NCBI GenBank assembly: GCA_007449985.2
Contig: VIIQ02000592.1
Span: 62,001-126,000, forward strand
Length of the DNA stretch: 64,000 nt
Direction of reading: 5' to 3'
Origin: Desmodesmus armatus
Lineage: Eukaryota; Chlorophyta; Chlorophyceae; Sphaeropleales; Scenedesmaceae
Shown here one piece after another: positions 22,843-36,918 of this stretch (positions are counted from its first letter, which is position 1; each line of letters starts with the position of its first letter). The notes beneath the pieces were generated by a model. It was not told where the DNA came from and searched no databases. It worked only from the letters and a program-made list of their open reading frames with translations. Position numbers and translations under genes: made by a program.

Positions 22843-25707
22843 ATGGCTGACTCTGTGAGCGGCTCGAATGAGCCGCAGGTCACGTTCACAATTAAGAATC
22901 CGAGCAAGCATGACGCTGATGCTTTCAAGCTCACTGTGCCCCTGTCAGCAACGTTGGCAGACATCCAGCGCCGCATAGCAACTGAATATGATGGAAACCC
23001 TCCTCCTCAAAGCCAAACGGTGAGCGTTGGGCGCCGCTGCGTCGCTTGGTGGGCAGAAACAGGTGGTTGAACACGTCTGAAACTGTCTTCTGCATCTGCC
23101 TCTTGATCTGCAGCTGATCTACGCTGGCAAAGTGCTCAAGGAGCCCACCCTGTCTGTTAAGGACATTGTACAACAGGTGTGCCGTCAGAGCCCAGCGAGG
23201 CTGAAGGAGGTGAAAAGGCGCACCTCAGGGCTGTTCCAGACACGCCGAGACATGCCCTGCCAGGACCTGTAGCAGTCTGCCCAGCACAGTGCACAAACCA
23301 ACTTCCTCACCATGTTGTTGTGCTTGCTGCCTGGCAGACGGCCCTCTCTGATGGCTCACACTCGCACAGCATGCACCTGGTGGTCCGGGCTGCGTCAATC
23401 GGCGGTGCGCCCAGCACATCAGCCACCCCAAGGCCCGCCATGCAGGCCGGCAGCAGCGCAGGCGCCACCTCTGGGGGCACGCAGCCTGCAGCAGCAGCTG
23501 CCACTCCTTCCTCACAGGACCGCACTGCAGCAGAACCCACTGCTGGTGTGACCCCAGGTGTAGAGACAGTACCCAGCTATGACTCCCACAGAAGCGACCC
23601 CAGCAGTACTGGTGGCAGCAGCGCAGGCGGCAGCAGCTCTGGCCAGCATGCTGAGGACGGCACCTCTGACGGAGGGGGCATGCCAGTCGGGCCGGGTGCT
23701 ATGCCTACCTTTGCCACTCCTGCGGGCTTGTCCCCTATGTTTGTGTTTGGCACACATGGCAGCAGCAACGGACTCCTGTACACAAGTGAGTACTCTGGTG
23801 ATGTGTTCGGGCTTACGCTGTTCTGCTGGGGAGGGTAGGACTTACAGCATCAGTCAGTGTCCTTGCTTCTGGTTCAGCAACCCTGTCACGCCAGTGGTCT
23901 CCTCCTCACGGCATCTTCCAAACAGGCACCAAGTTGCAGTCACAGCATGGCGCAGTGCGTCAATGCGCGATGACGCAGTACATGTGCACACACCTTGCAG
24001 TGCTGTGCATCTTCATCAGCAGCCGCTCATGTGTAGTGTTTGGATGCGCTTGACGAGTGGTGCAGAGAGTGGTGCACTATTTTTTTCTGGGCAGTCCCCA
24101 ACGTGTGTCTGTTACTCACTGTGTGCTGCTGGTGTGTGTTGTGTTTCTGTGCAGGCCATGGACCTGCAGGACACTTGGGGCTGTCAGGGCCATATGCAGG
24201 GTTCAGCCAGCCAGGGGTGGGTGGCAGCAGCAGTGGTGGACCAAGTGTCCCCGGAGCAGCGGCTATGGCAGCAGGCATCCAACATGTGCCCTACCCTTAC
24301 ATGATGAACCTGATGAACCCTCTGATGAACAATCCTGTGATGGCAACAGCATACCAGGCAGCCTACGCTGCTGCTCTGCAAAGCATGCAGCAGCAGCAGA
24401 CCAGCAATGCAGCCGCAGGTGCCGCTGCAGCAAGCACTGCAGCTGGTGCAGGCGCAAGCACAGGCGGTGCAGACCCCAGCAGCAATGCTGCAGCAGCAGC
24501 CGCAGGTCAGGCAGCAGAGCCACCCCCAGCAGCAGTGCCTCACCCGCACACACCCTTGCTGCCACTGACTGCCCCACTGGCTCCCGCAGCTCTGTTGTAC
24601 TACCCTGCAGCCTTCCAGCAGGCTGCGATGGCGGCTGCCGCGGCAGCGGCTGCAGCGGCCAGCAACAACCAGCACGCCGGCCAGCAGCAGCAGGCACATG
24701 CGGGCTTTGGGGCTGCTGCAGGGCCTTTCCCGCTGGCAGCACCGTTTGCTGTGCCGCTGGTGGGCATCCCAGCACACCTTGCTGCAGGACACGCAGCAGC
24801 AGCAGCAGCAGCAGCGGGGCAGGCTGCTGGGGCCGCTGCTGCTGCTGGTGGGGGCGCTCGGGCAGCCGGTAACGTCCGTGTAGGCCTCCGGCAGCGTTTC
24901 CCACAAGGGTTTGTCATCGCGCGGCCTGCAGGTGCACGCCAGCAGCAGCAGGGGCAGCAGGCGGCAGGGGCCCCGGCAGCAGCAGCAGCAGCACCTGGAG
25001 CTGCAGGCGCTGCTCAGCCCCACGGTCACCGGCGCTACAGGACCCGCACCATCACCTTCCGCATCAGCATGCGCACCCTGCTGCAGATGCTGGTGTTTGC
25101 TATGGTGCTGTACCAGCACTGTACATGGCCCCGCTTGTGTATCCTGCTCTTCGGCTCCATTATCCTGTACATCACGGCCCTGTGGCCGCCTTTCAGGCAG
25201 TTTGTGGTGTCGCTGGCTCGGCCCCCGCGGCCTGAGCAGCTTGCGCAGATGCGGCTGCGGCGGGAGCAGGCGGCGGCAGCAGCAGCCGGCGGTCAGCCCC
25301 CTGAGCAACAACCCGCAGCAGCAGCGGGGGAGCAGCCTGCTGCAGGGGGAGCAGCTGCGGCACCCCAGGGACACGCAGCTGTAGCAGGCGGTGCGGCAGC
25401 AGCAGCACCGGCGGTACAGCAGCAGGCAGTGGGTGGTGGCGCAGGTGCAGGAGCAGGCCTTGGTGCTGGGCATCCTCCTGGGCAGCCCCCACTGCCAGCT
25501 TGGCTACAGCAGGGGCTGCTGAGGGAAATTCTGGCTGTGTTGGTGAGCTTCATTACCTCACTGTTCCCGGCCTGGAATTACAATGCCGAGGATGCGGCGG
25601 TGTTCGCAGCTGCACAGGAGATGCTGGCGCGTGAGGAGCAGCAGCAGAGGCAGGGGCAGGGACAGCAGGGACAGGCAGCAGCAGGGGGCAATGGGGTGTT
25701 TCCGTAG
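22843..25707 (+). CDS. HERP-like ubiquitin-domain membrane protein
   Basis: Exons 22843-23019, 23114-23176, 23338-23785 and 24155-25707 (stop TAG) give 746 aa. Residues about 12-80 form a ubiquitin-like domain (VTFTIKNPSKHDADAFKL ... TLADIQRRI ... LIYAGKVLKEPTLSVKDIV). Then comes a long Ala/Gln/Ser/Gly-rich linker and a hydrophobic hairpin at about 537-575 (TLLQMLVFAMVLYQ ... LCILLFGSIILYITALWP). A second low-complexity tail contains an ILAVLVSFITSLFPAW segment. An N-terminal UBL followed by C-terminal membrane segments is the HERPUD architecture; animal HERP anchors ERAD machinery in the ER membrane. Start chosen at ATG 22843 (MADSVSGSN), directly before the UBL. The low-complexity parts are several times longer than in animal HERP. 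An antisense frame of 429 codons over exon 4 is a GC-repeat shadow. Confidence 0.82.
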
Positions 25708-26840
25708 GAGTGTACGCTGCTCTTTCTTCACCAGCGAGATCCCTTGGGGCAACAGTGATGGTGTGTTAGGATCAAGACTGCGCATGCATTGTGTTTCTGC
25801 GGGTGGTGGAGTGCTCTACTTCTGTGCTGGCGGCTGCATTGATGCATCGCTGCTTTGCTGCGTTCCGTCCACCTTCTTAGCAGCATAGCATGTGTGCAAA
25901 GCTGCAGCAAAAGCAGGGAGCAATGCCCATGCAGCAGTTGGTGGTCACCTGTGCATTAGGCGTAGGGGTGGTCGTGCCGGTGTGTAGACACAGGGAGTGC
26001 ATCCGTGTGTTGACGTGTCTGGGGGTATTGCTGTACGTGTGTGAGACATGTGGGGTGCGGCCAAGGCTTTGATTTTGCTTGAGTGCGTTTGTGAGGTGCA
26101 GCAGGTTGTCCTGTTCATGTCATCAACATCGCCACACCCTCGATCCATCGGGGCGTTGTGCATCTGTCCAGTAAGGCTGTGGGAGGCGGTTGTGTTGGTG
26201 ATGTGACATTTGTGTTGTGGTGTTATGGTGTGGTGGGGCAGTGTGGCAAAGGAGGGGTTGCTTGGAAGGGGCAATCCACAGGCATGCGATGCTGTGAATG
26301 GTGGGTATTGAAGGTCCTGGATTGCTGCATTTGGTCCTTGCCAATGTCTGCTGCGAGTTTTTCAGCTTGGAGAGGACTGCTGTGCCTCAGGCAGTGAGTT
26401 GGGGTCTGACACTTTCGTCGGTAATGCTTTGCTGCGTGCTTTGGCTGTTACCCCCCCCCCCCCCCGGGGGCATCTGTACTGGTGCCACTCCAATGTGACC
26501 CCTATGGCCCAAACATATTCGCATCGCTGGTCTCAGCACAAAAGCGTCGGTTGGTCCATGTTTGGGGTGTCTGTGGGGATGTTCTCCTGGCAAACAAAAC
26601 TCTGAATCAGCAGTCCTCACAAGTTGGGGGAATGTAGGCGTCTGCGGCAAATGGCTCCTGAAACACTCTTTGTACTCCAGAAAGGCACATTCCGTAGGCA
26701 CCTTACCGTTCTTCCTCGCTGCGTCCTCCCCAGACCCTCAGGGTTTGCCCAGGTTGGCCCCCACACAGTCCGTGGCGAGCCCAGGACAGTCCTTTTCCCC
26801 ACCTCACGTGTTTGTGCTGTGAGCAGACAAGCACGTCAAC
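25708..26840 (+). other. HERP-like 3' region and RPS23 upstream region
   Basis: No exon is supported. A C/G run lies at 26453-26468. The 3' end of the HERP-like transcript is not marked by a nearby TGTAA. The stretch just before 26841 is the RPS23 leader; I see no clear core promoter motif. Confidence 0.4.
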
Positions 26841-28683
<1,843 letters not shown>

Positions 28684-29686
28684 GCCGCTGGACAGTACCG
28701 CAGGGGCACAGCGTCAGCCACAGCGCATGGCTGCAGTTGTTGTTGAGGTGCTGGAGCAGCTGCCGCAGCCCGCACAGGCTGTACTACCACACAGGGACAT
28801 GTGGTGACTTTAGACTAGGCGGCGTGCTGCTGTAACCACCTGGGTGCCGACAGCTTTCTGCGGAGGGGGAGTTGGTTAGTTCAGCAGACAGCATGGATTT
28901 GCAGCATTGAAGGAAACATATTCAAGTGCAAGCTTGCACTGGCTGAAGCGTGAGCAGTAGCACCCTCTGGTCGTTCAAGATGGCAGGAGTGACAAGGGTT
29001 GATGCCGGAGCGAACCTCGATCACATCCATTCAGCTAGTTCATCCACTTTCAATTTGCACAGCACTGCTGGCAATGCTGCTGTAGGCAAGCCAGCACGTT
29101 GCCACAGACACTGGAGCACACAGGCGATGCATCCATGCAATGCATCATTGCCAAAGGGCAAATTGTGGCAACAGTGTGGACAGCACTCCACATGCTGAAA
29201 CAAAGCAGCCGCCGTGCACACTAAATAAACATGTCAGCGCATTGCAGCCAGCAATCTTTGACTTCTGCCTAGTGCTGTTGCACCTTGAACCACCCTCGGG
29301 CTAACCCACACAACAGCCAGGGGCTGACCCTGTGCAGCCTCTTGAGTGCGTCAATCCTGCAGACTTGTCCCGCATGCACCTCCAAGCTGGTCCACAGTCT
29401 TGCACACATCACCCCGCTGTGGCAACTCACAGTGGCAGAGCATTCACGCGCTCACACACTACAGACCTGCACATCACTGCAGCCAACAAAAGATCTGCAC
29501 GTCACCGCCGCACAACTCCTCATCGTTCAGCCCATTCACCGGCACATGCGTCAACATCTCTCCTGGCCTGAATTGAGTTGGCCATGATGGTTCAGTCACC
29601 CTTGCTAATGCACATGCTGTCAATAATGCCATTCCACCGCTGCTCTGCAAGATGCAGCATTGCAGCCGGCAGCTGCTGTGCTTTTT
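28684..29686. other. Convergent spacer: RPS23 3' UTR and gene C 3' UTR
   Basis: The two flanking genes end towards each other. I see no additional exon. Short open frames over 29285-29587 have no domain features and overlap on several frames. Confidence 0.4.
28831..28835 (+). terminator. TGTAA poly(A) signal of RPS23
   Basis: TGTAA is the usual poly(A) signal in chlorophycean algae. This copy is 148 bp downstream of the RPS23 stop on the same strand. Confidence 0.5.
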
Positions 29687-32600
29687 CTAACTGCCACCCT
29701 TGCCCAGCCGCCCCGGCGAGCCACGCCGACTGCCCAGCTGCTGCATATTGTCTTTCAGGCTCTGCTTCAGCGCCAACATGAAACCCCGCTTCTTTTCAGC
29801 ACTGCTGGGGCTGCCACCGCCCCCATGCATCCCCACACCACCTGTTGCACCGCCCCTAGGGCTGAGTGCCGGCCAGCGCTGACTGCTGTAGCTGCTTCCT
29901 GGGCAGCCTGCAGACGCTGCCATGGCAGCATGCAGCTGCAGCTCAGCCGGCAATGCTTCCCCATCGCTGCAGTAGACTGCTACCAGGGCGCTAGAACTGG
30001 TAGGGCTTGCAGGGCTGCGCAGGCAGTCAAAGCTGCTAGCCTTGCTGCGTGGGCTGACGGGTGCAGGCACAGCTAAGCTGCCCGACCGGCTGCGGGGACT
30101 CAGCCAGCCATGCCGCAGCAGACTGAATCCTTCAACCTGCTTCTTGTCCTGTTGTGCTGACCCTGACGGCGTGCATGCGTCCGGTGCCCCGCCAGTATCA
30201 GTGCTGCGTGAGTGTTGAGGAGAGGCTTTTGATGCCGGCGGTTTCTGCGTGCTGCTGCAGTCGCTGTCCTTCCCGTCGCTCTCCCTGCCCTCCAGCACTG
30301 GAGGCAGCTCAGCTGGCCACGTAGCCCCCAGGGGTCCACTCACAGTGCGTCTGCGCAGTAGGCCTTAACACCATCATCATCATCATCATCATCAGCATGC
30401 AGCAGAAGCAAGAGCAACACAGCAGCAGTAAACATTGTGCAAAAAAACATGCAACCTTGACAAACAATACACCACCTGCCATCAGGAATGCCAGCAGGAC
30501 CATTTCCACTCCCTCCATCACTCACCCGCACTCAGTATTGGCGCCAGCACCTGCTGCTCGGGAGATGATGCCCGCCTCGGGCTTGCAGGGTGATGCTGGC
30601 CGGCCCTTGCCATCAGTGCTGCTTGACTCACTGCAGGAGCAAATGCGCCCGAGGCTGCTGACTCATATAACCTTGAGGTGTATACGGCTGCATCAGGCTG
30701 TGGACTGCTGCTGCACCAGCTGCTGCCAGGACACATAGGCATGCTGTGGAGAGCTTGCTGGGTGGGGTCATCATGGCCTGCTGCTTGTGCTGTCCAGGTG
30801 CTGAGGTCACCCCTCAGCGGCTGCGGTGATGTGGGCTGGGGTGAGAGACGGCGTTCCTCCAGCACTCTGTGCAGCCGCGCAACCTGGGGACGTACGACAT
30901 ACAGGCAGGGATATACGACATACAGGCAGTCACCGTCAGTGTGCCGAGCTGCAAGCAAGCATACGAAGCTATCTACTGTAAGCATGCAAGCCCCTCATGA
31001 CATGTCAGTGACTCACAAAGGCTGCGCCCACTCAGCCACACCCACACTGGATAAGTTGCCATTCAAGCAGCGTGTGAACAGTGTCCACAGCAGTGACTGC
31101 TGGTGCCACCGTCCAAGGTGGCAGTCGGAAAACCCTGACTATTTTCAGTTCATGTTACACTTACCTCGGCAGTGAGTTCGTCTAGCCTGCTGAGCGCCAG
31201 CTGGTCCACAGCACCATGGTCACGCACGGCTGACTGCAGCATGCTCAGCTCCGACATAACGAGCTCAAGCCGGCTGCCAGGCACCGGGGAAGCTGACACC
31301 TGCACACAGCACGGCACAGCGCAGCAGTGGGGCCACACTTCTGCTGTTCAGCACAGCGGACACTGTATCGCAACTAATCAGCTCATGCGTGGTAAAGACA
31401 AGCAGGGCATCAGCACTCCCAAACTGCTAGGCATGCGTCTGCCCAGTGCACTGTTGCTGCTCAGGAACCTGTGACGGGTATGGCTGCTGGGCTAAGATAC
31501 AGGAGGCATGCAGACGTAGCTGCATTCAAGTTGCCATCATGCCCCCCGTCCCGTGCTGTGCCTGACTGATGCTGACCGCATGTCCTCACCTCACCTGGCT
31601 GCTTGGTTCTACGGACACACATGTCACAGCCAGGGCCTGGTCAGAGCTGACCAGCAGCTCCTGCAGCCCTCCTTGGGCCTGGGCAACCTGCTGCTGCTGC
31701 TGTGGCTGCTGCTGATGCTGTGGTGGCTGCTTCTGCTCAACAGGCGGCAGCAGCTGCAAGTGCTGACCCTGCTCGCGACTCACAGCACCATAGGGGTCCA
31801 CCCTGTCCTCCACCTGCCTTGCCAGGCCGCTTGCAGTGTGTGGGCTGAGAGGTGACTGCGGCTCCTGCGGCTCCTGCAGCTCCTGCACCTGCCGGCCAGC
31901 CGTCAGCTTGTGCTTGGCTCTGGCCTGGATCATGTCCAGCAGCTGCTCGATTTGTGACAGGCTGCGGGCACCATGTGACACTGGCACGCCTTGGACAGCA
32001 GCAACCGCTGCTGCAGGCAAGCCGGTGTGACGGAGGGACTGCTGCTCATCTGGCTGCTCTTTGGGCTCGCAGAGCTGCAGCTGTTGCTGTTGCTGCATGC
32101 CCACCTGCACGCTAGATGCTATCCTGCCAGACTGCTCACAAGCAGCTACGTGTTGAGTGTCCTGCTGGTGCGGCTGGTGCTGCTGCGGCTGTGGCGCTTC
32201 AACGTCCAAGCTGCTGCTGAGTGTTGAACTCCTGTAGAGCTGCATCCTTGCATGGCCAGCACGCGGGAGAGATGAGCAGCTGGTGAGCTGTTGCTGCTGG
32301 GGACCCCCAGAGCCTGCCGGGAGCACTGGACTGAACACCTCTGATGTTTGGCAGCCTGCACACAAACAACCAAAGGTACATCAAAATGTCTCAAGAACCT
32401 TGGGGCCTCAATCAGGCAGAGGCTTTCCGCAATGCACATGCTGCACATACGTAAGTGCATGGCATGCACGATCAGCTGCCAGGAGCACCTTTTGTTGCTC
32501 TCAGCACTGTCCCTGGCAAGCTGTCCTATGATGCGCTGTGCTGTGACTCCTTGGCTGGTATTTGCAGTGAGGGGGCCCTACCGATGTGGGAAACAGGGAT

Positions 32601-34422
32601 CAGGTACGCGGCCGTCTCATGGTCGAAGGCCGACACGGAGAACTCCTGCATGCTCTCGTGCCCCTGCAGCACCGCCGGCCCCGGGCTGTATGGCCGCTGC
32701 AGCGGCTGCGGCAGCTGTGGCGGCTGTGCCTGCTCTGGTTGCGCTTGCCTGCGCTGCTGCCGTGGGCTGCTGGGCAGCTGCGCGCATGCTGCATCTGCAG
32801 CAGCATGCGTTGTGCATGTCGTGCTGGCAGTGTCAGGGCCAGCCAGGGCGGCTGACACGATGCGCAGGGCAATCCGCTTCACCAACTCAGGCCGTATCTG
32901 CAGGCATGGTAATTGAACACAGCCGCTGTTCAGTTCTGCATGGGCTGTGGTCACAACAGCGCAGTGTGGCACAAATGCGGGTATACAGCATGCTCTGTTA
33001 GGAGACCGCCACGCAAGGAGCTTACGCCGATACTACAAACATACACAGCAAGACTGTCATGGCGGCCAAAGTTGCAGCGGGTTGCACTGTGTGCTGGTCT
33101 GCTTGCATTCAGGCTGTGCGTGGGTGTCCGAGACCAGTTCATCATCAGATGCTGACACCAGCAGCGCTTACCGTCTGTGCTGGAACCATTGCGGACTCAA
33201 CAGCAAGGCCGCTGCTGGTTGGGGATGCAACTGCGCAGGGCATGAGCAAGGCACCAGCGCTCCCACCGCCCCCATCGAGGGAGCTGCCAGCTGTGACTGC
33301 GGTGCTGGCTGGATGCTGTGCTGGACTGACAAGCTGCCTGGAGCCAGCTGCTATGCAGCTGCTGTCTGTGGCGGCCTGTGTAGCAAGCTGTGGAGGCAGG
33401 GGCATTGCTGGCAGCTCGCCACCATCAGTGATACTGCTTTTCCTGCTGGTGCCGCTGCCTTTCAGGGCAGCCAAGCGGCCATCTATATAGCCGCTTGTGT
33501 AGCCCTTGAGGACCTCGAGCAGCTCCTGCTGCTCCGCTGCACTGTGCTGGGGCCCAGCTGCTGGCCTGCCACCCTTAGCAAGCACTGCACTGGCCACCAC
33601 AACGCCCAGAGCAGCAGCAACTGCTGCAGATGTGGCGCTGAAAGCCTCCACCCCTGCTGCTGCTGTCACAGAGCAGCGACGGGTCTTGCTTGAGCGGCAG
33701 CTGGGCAGCATAGGCCTGCTACCACTGCCGTTGCTGCTGCTTGTGCCTTGGTAGACGAAGGGCTGCTGCTTTGCTGTGTGGGAGGCTTTCTTTGCCACCA
33801 CAGCCACACAGTCAGCATGTGCTGCATGAGTGGGAGATGCAGGAGGCCCGTACGCCAGCTGCAGTGCCTCGTGGTAAGGCAGACCAGCACACTCACTGCT
33901 GTCTGCTGTGCAGGCGCGCGCATCTCGTCTGCTTACACCACCCGCTGTGCTGACTGTACTGCGATGTTGGGTGCTGCGTGCCCCACTGCATCCTGGTGCA
34001 GGGCTAGGGTTCCTGGCAGGTCCAGCAGGGGGTGCTGCTTGAGGGCGGCTGCTGCGCCGAGGGCTACTGCTGATGCGACGAGGGCTGTTGCTGACACTGA
34101 AGGTGCTGTTTACAGGCGTCTGGGACCCCTCACCATGTGCACAAGGCCCAGGTGGACTGCTCGAGGGCGTGACAGTTGCTGCTGCATCAGCTTTGTTGGC
34201 CTTGCTCCTGACGCTGACGCCACCGGGAACCCATGGCTTTTTGACAGATGGATCTGTGCCAACAGAGGTGGATCTTTTCAGCGGTTCTTGGTGCTGTGAT
34301 GGCTGGATTTGCTTCAGGGTTTCATGCAGTTGAAGCAGCAGCTGACCCACTGTAGGAATTGTGGAAGCGTTGGAGTCCATCGTGGACCCATCATACTTTG
34401 AGTGTCTTATGAGTACGTTCAT
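29687..34422 (-). CDS. Gene C: large Ser/Gln/Pro-rich protein of unknown function
   Basis: Minus-strand exons: 34422 or 34380-33172, 32897-32582, 32355-31595, 31299-31165, 30883-30526 and about 30363-29687, keeping one frame for about 1,150 aa. ATG 34380 (MDSNASTIPTVGQLLLQLHE) and ATG 34422 (MNVLIRHSK) are both possible starts. Most of the protein is low-complexity. Short ordered-looking parts are VGQLLLQLHETLKQIQ, a hydrophobic stretch at about 247-265 (AAVAAALGVVVASAVLA), IRPELVKRIALRIVSAAL, a helix-prone segment with SQIEQLLDMIQARAKHK, RLELVMSELSMLQSAV and VARLHRVLEERR. SPRRxSS-type sites near the N terminus look like kinase targets. Family not recognised. It could be a scaffold or membrane-linked regulator. 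The last acceptor (TTAAG at 30364) is weak. Confidence 0.6.
30371..30396. repeat. (ATC)n microsatellite in a gene C intron
   Basis: About eight ATC units occur just upstream (transcript sense) of the last gene C exon, where they read as GAT repeats next to the acceptor. Their length may vary between strains. Confidence 0.9.
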
Positions 34423-36419
34423 CTTGTCTGTACATCCTTGTTTGCTAAGCAGTGTTTTACGAACAAGCAGCTGTGCCCCGGGTTTGAACAGCAATACAGC
34501 AGTACGTCATTCTGGGGACGTTTGGGTCGCAGCAAGCCTAGCCTCCCCGCACACAACGGCCGCCCTCGTAGTTGCTCATCTCAAGAGCAGTTCAGTCTCG
34601 TGCCGTTGCTGTTGGTTGAGGCTGAGTGATCTGCCGCGGCAATCTGCAATGGGCAGTCCTCAACGGTAGTGCTAGAGTGCCTGTGAGCCTGCTGTATGTC
34701 ATCTGGCCACCTTGAACATTTTAAGCATGGTTGTCAGTTCGGTTGGTCCCCTCAGACCCTTTGCTGGTGGAAGGGGCCAAGGAGCGCCCTGCAACATGCC
34801 AGCCGGCTGCGTCATGCTGCCACTAGTGGAATACTCTTCACTATTGGATGCCTCACAGCTGAGCTGCAAGTAGTGTGGTGAAGTTTGTGGCAGGTGATGT
34901 CTGCACCTGTGTATCTGGCTTGGTCTTCAGTAAGCAACCATCAGCCTCCTGAAAGCCTAGGTAACCTAGGGTTGGCTGCCGAACTGCCAATAATTTTGGT
35001 GTAACATACAGCACGTGTGCCATTCAATCATGCCATACAAGCATGTGACAGACGGAATGCTGTACACACCTGCACCCACACCTCCTGACACCTCAGTGCA
35101 ATCGTGGCGTTACAGACTGCGCTACATTGCACAGCTCCACACATACGATGACTCTTAAAGGTGCGTACAACAGCAACAGCAGCAGATTCAAGACCTGCAG
35201 TCAGCAAGCCTTGATATTCAGTCAAGCTTGCACCAACCTGGATTCACACTTCAGCTGCAGCGTATGCAGCATAAACCTCCCTTGAAATCAAGGTGACACA
35301 AGGACTTGTAAAAGTTGCATAGATGTGCCATGCAACCCCCTGCTGGGTGCGTGTTGGGATCTGCCATGACAGCCGTGCATCCGTACGCCGCTCAGCAATG
35401 GAGCTGACGTTGTGCTTGGGTACTAACACCTGCCTCGGGGCCCCACCAACCTGTGCAGGCTTGGTGCACTGATACCCCATGCACACTGTGAAGGCAAGCA
35501 CCTTCCGACGATGTTACAAGCTACACAAAAAAACTCTTGCATGCAGTTTACCCCAGGCCGTAGGGCAAAACCCTGACAGGCACTGCAAAAGTAATAGCTG
35601 CTGTGTCTGCCTGCCATGCAGCACACCAGTGACACTGGTGTTGTGGCAAGATACACCAACAAATAAAAACACCCTGACAGACACTGCAAGAGGAATTGCT
35701 GCGTGGTGCCTGTCTGCCGTAGCACAGCCAGTGCCACTTGTGGCAACAGTGCTGCTTGTGACCCATCCAACACTTTGGACACTCTTGTATTAGACACATT
35801 GGCCAATAGCTGAGTCTCCCAGAAGCACTCTGTCACTTGCCTTTTGCATCAACATCAGCAATGCACATGTTGTGACACACCCCAACACGTGTAGTAACAC
35901 ACCCCACAGAGAAACACTGAGATAATTATCAAATACTGAGAAGCACACTGGTCAGTGCCAAGCCAACATATCCTCTAGGCTAAGGCACGCTGCAGTCAAG
36001 CCAACACTGTCAAGCTCTGGCCAGCCGTACTACTTAGTAAGTGGCCCATGGGAGGTACACTTCGACCAATGCCAGCAAGCAATCCGCAAGGTTGACACCT
36101 GCCCGTCTGTGCCCAACTGCACACGCAGGGGCGTGTGCTTCTGTTGTACAGTGGCAAGCAAAGCCAACACAAGCTACAAGCAGGACACCGCACCATGGCC
36201 AGCTGTTGTGCTGGTAGCACAGCTGTACTGGTGTGCAGATGTTTTGTTACCAGCCCTCCGGCTTGACACAAGCAAGCAATGCCTAATCACTGAGCCACCT
36301 GTGACCGTCACACAGCGTGTTGGAGTGTCTTTCCAAAGTACTTGCGTACTATCTCTGCTAGAGCCCCCTGAACTGCGGTGTCACCTCTGCCGCACTCAAA
36401 CCAAAAGGTGCAGTGCCCT
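34423..36419. other. Intergenic 2-kb region between two minus-strand genes
   Basis: It holds the gene C upstream region and the 3' flank of the Myb-like gene. No exon is supported. A roughly 99-bp unit is duplicated (about 35572-35640 and 35671-35740; CCCTGACAG(G/A)CACTGCAA then GCTG(C)TG...CTG(C/T)CTGCC). A hairpin, ACACCAGTG-A-CACTGGTGT, lies at 35623-35641. Confidence 0.45.
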
Positions 36420-36874
36420 CTAGAGGAATAGCTCTGCCTTGTAAGTGCGTTTAGCAGGTGGCGGGGAAGCCTCCTGGGCCCCAGAAAGACTTCCAGGCTG
36501 CTGCTGCTGCTGCTGCTGCTGCTCATCGCCCCCATCCCTCCTGCGCTTGCCGCCTGCGCTGCTGGTGTCGGCCCCGCGCTCGTCAGACTTGCAAGCCTCC
36601 ACCCCTGCATGCGCATGCACCACCACAACCCCAGTGGGCGCTGGGGCGCCACCCCTGCCCTCCTTTCCTGCTGCTGAAAGGGGTGATGCCGCTGCTGCAA
36701 GTGTTGTTCCTGCAGCTGCTTGCATCCCTCTTGGAATGACAGCGGCAGCAGGGACAGCAGGGGCAGCAGGTGTGCATGCTGCAGGGCCCTGCTGTGCAGC
36801 TCCAGCAGGCACGCATGCCTGAGCAGCAAGCCGTGATGATGCCTCATCTGCAGCAGCACCAGTGCTCCCTCCAA

Positions 36875-36918
<44 letters not shown>

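Noticed and set aside
24184..25473. 429-codon open frame antisense to the HERP-like exon 4
   Set aside because: It mirrors GCN/CAG repeat DNA of the plus-strand exon, is Cys/Ser/Arg-rich with no domain, and the plus frame has the UBL and membrane hairpin.
29285..29587. Small plus-strand gene in the RPS23 downstream region
   Set aside because: Three overlapping frames are all open, composition is repeat-like, and there is no start context or splice support.
35423..35836. 137-codon minus-strand frame in the 34.4-36.4 kb spacer
   Set aside because: It spans a tandem duplication, has random-looking Cys-rich composition and no domain.
36445..36822. Plus-strand Ala/Pro-rich frame over the Myb-like gene
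   Set aside because: It is an antisense shadow of repeat-coded Gln/Ala; the minus frame is open for 985 codons.
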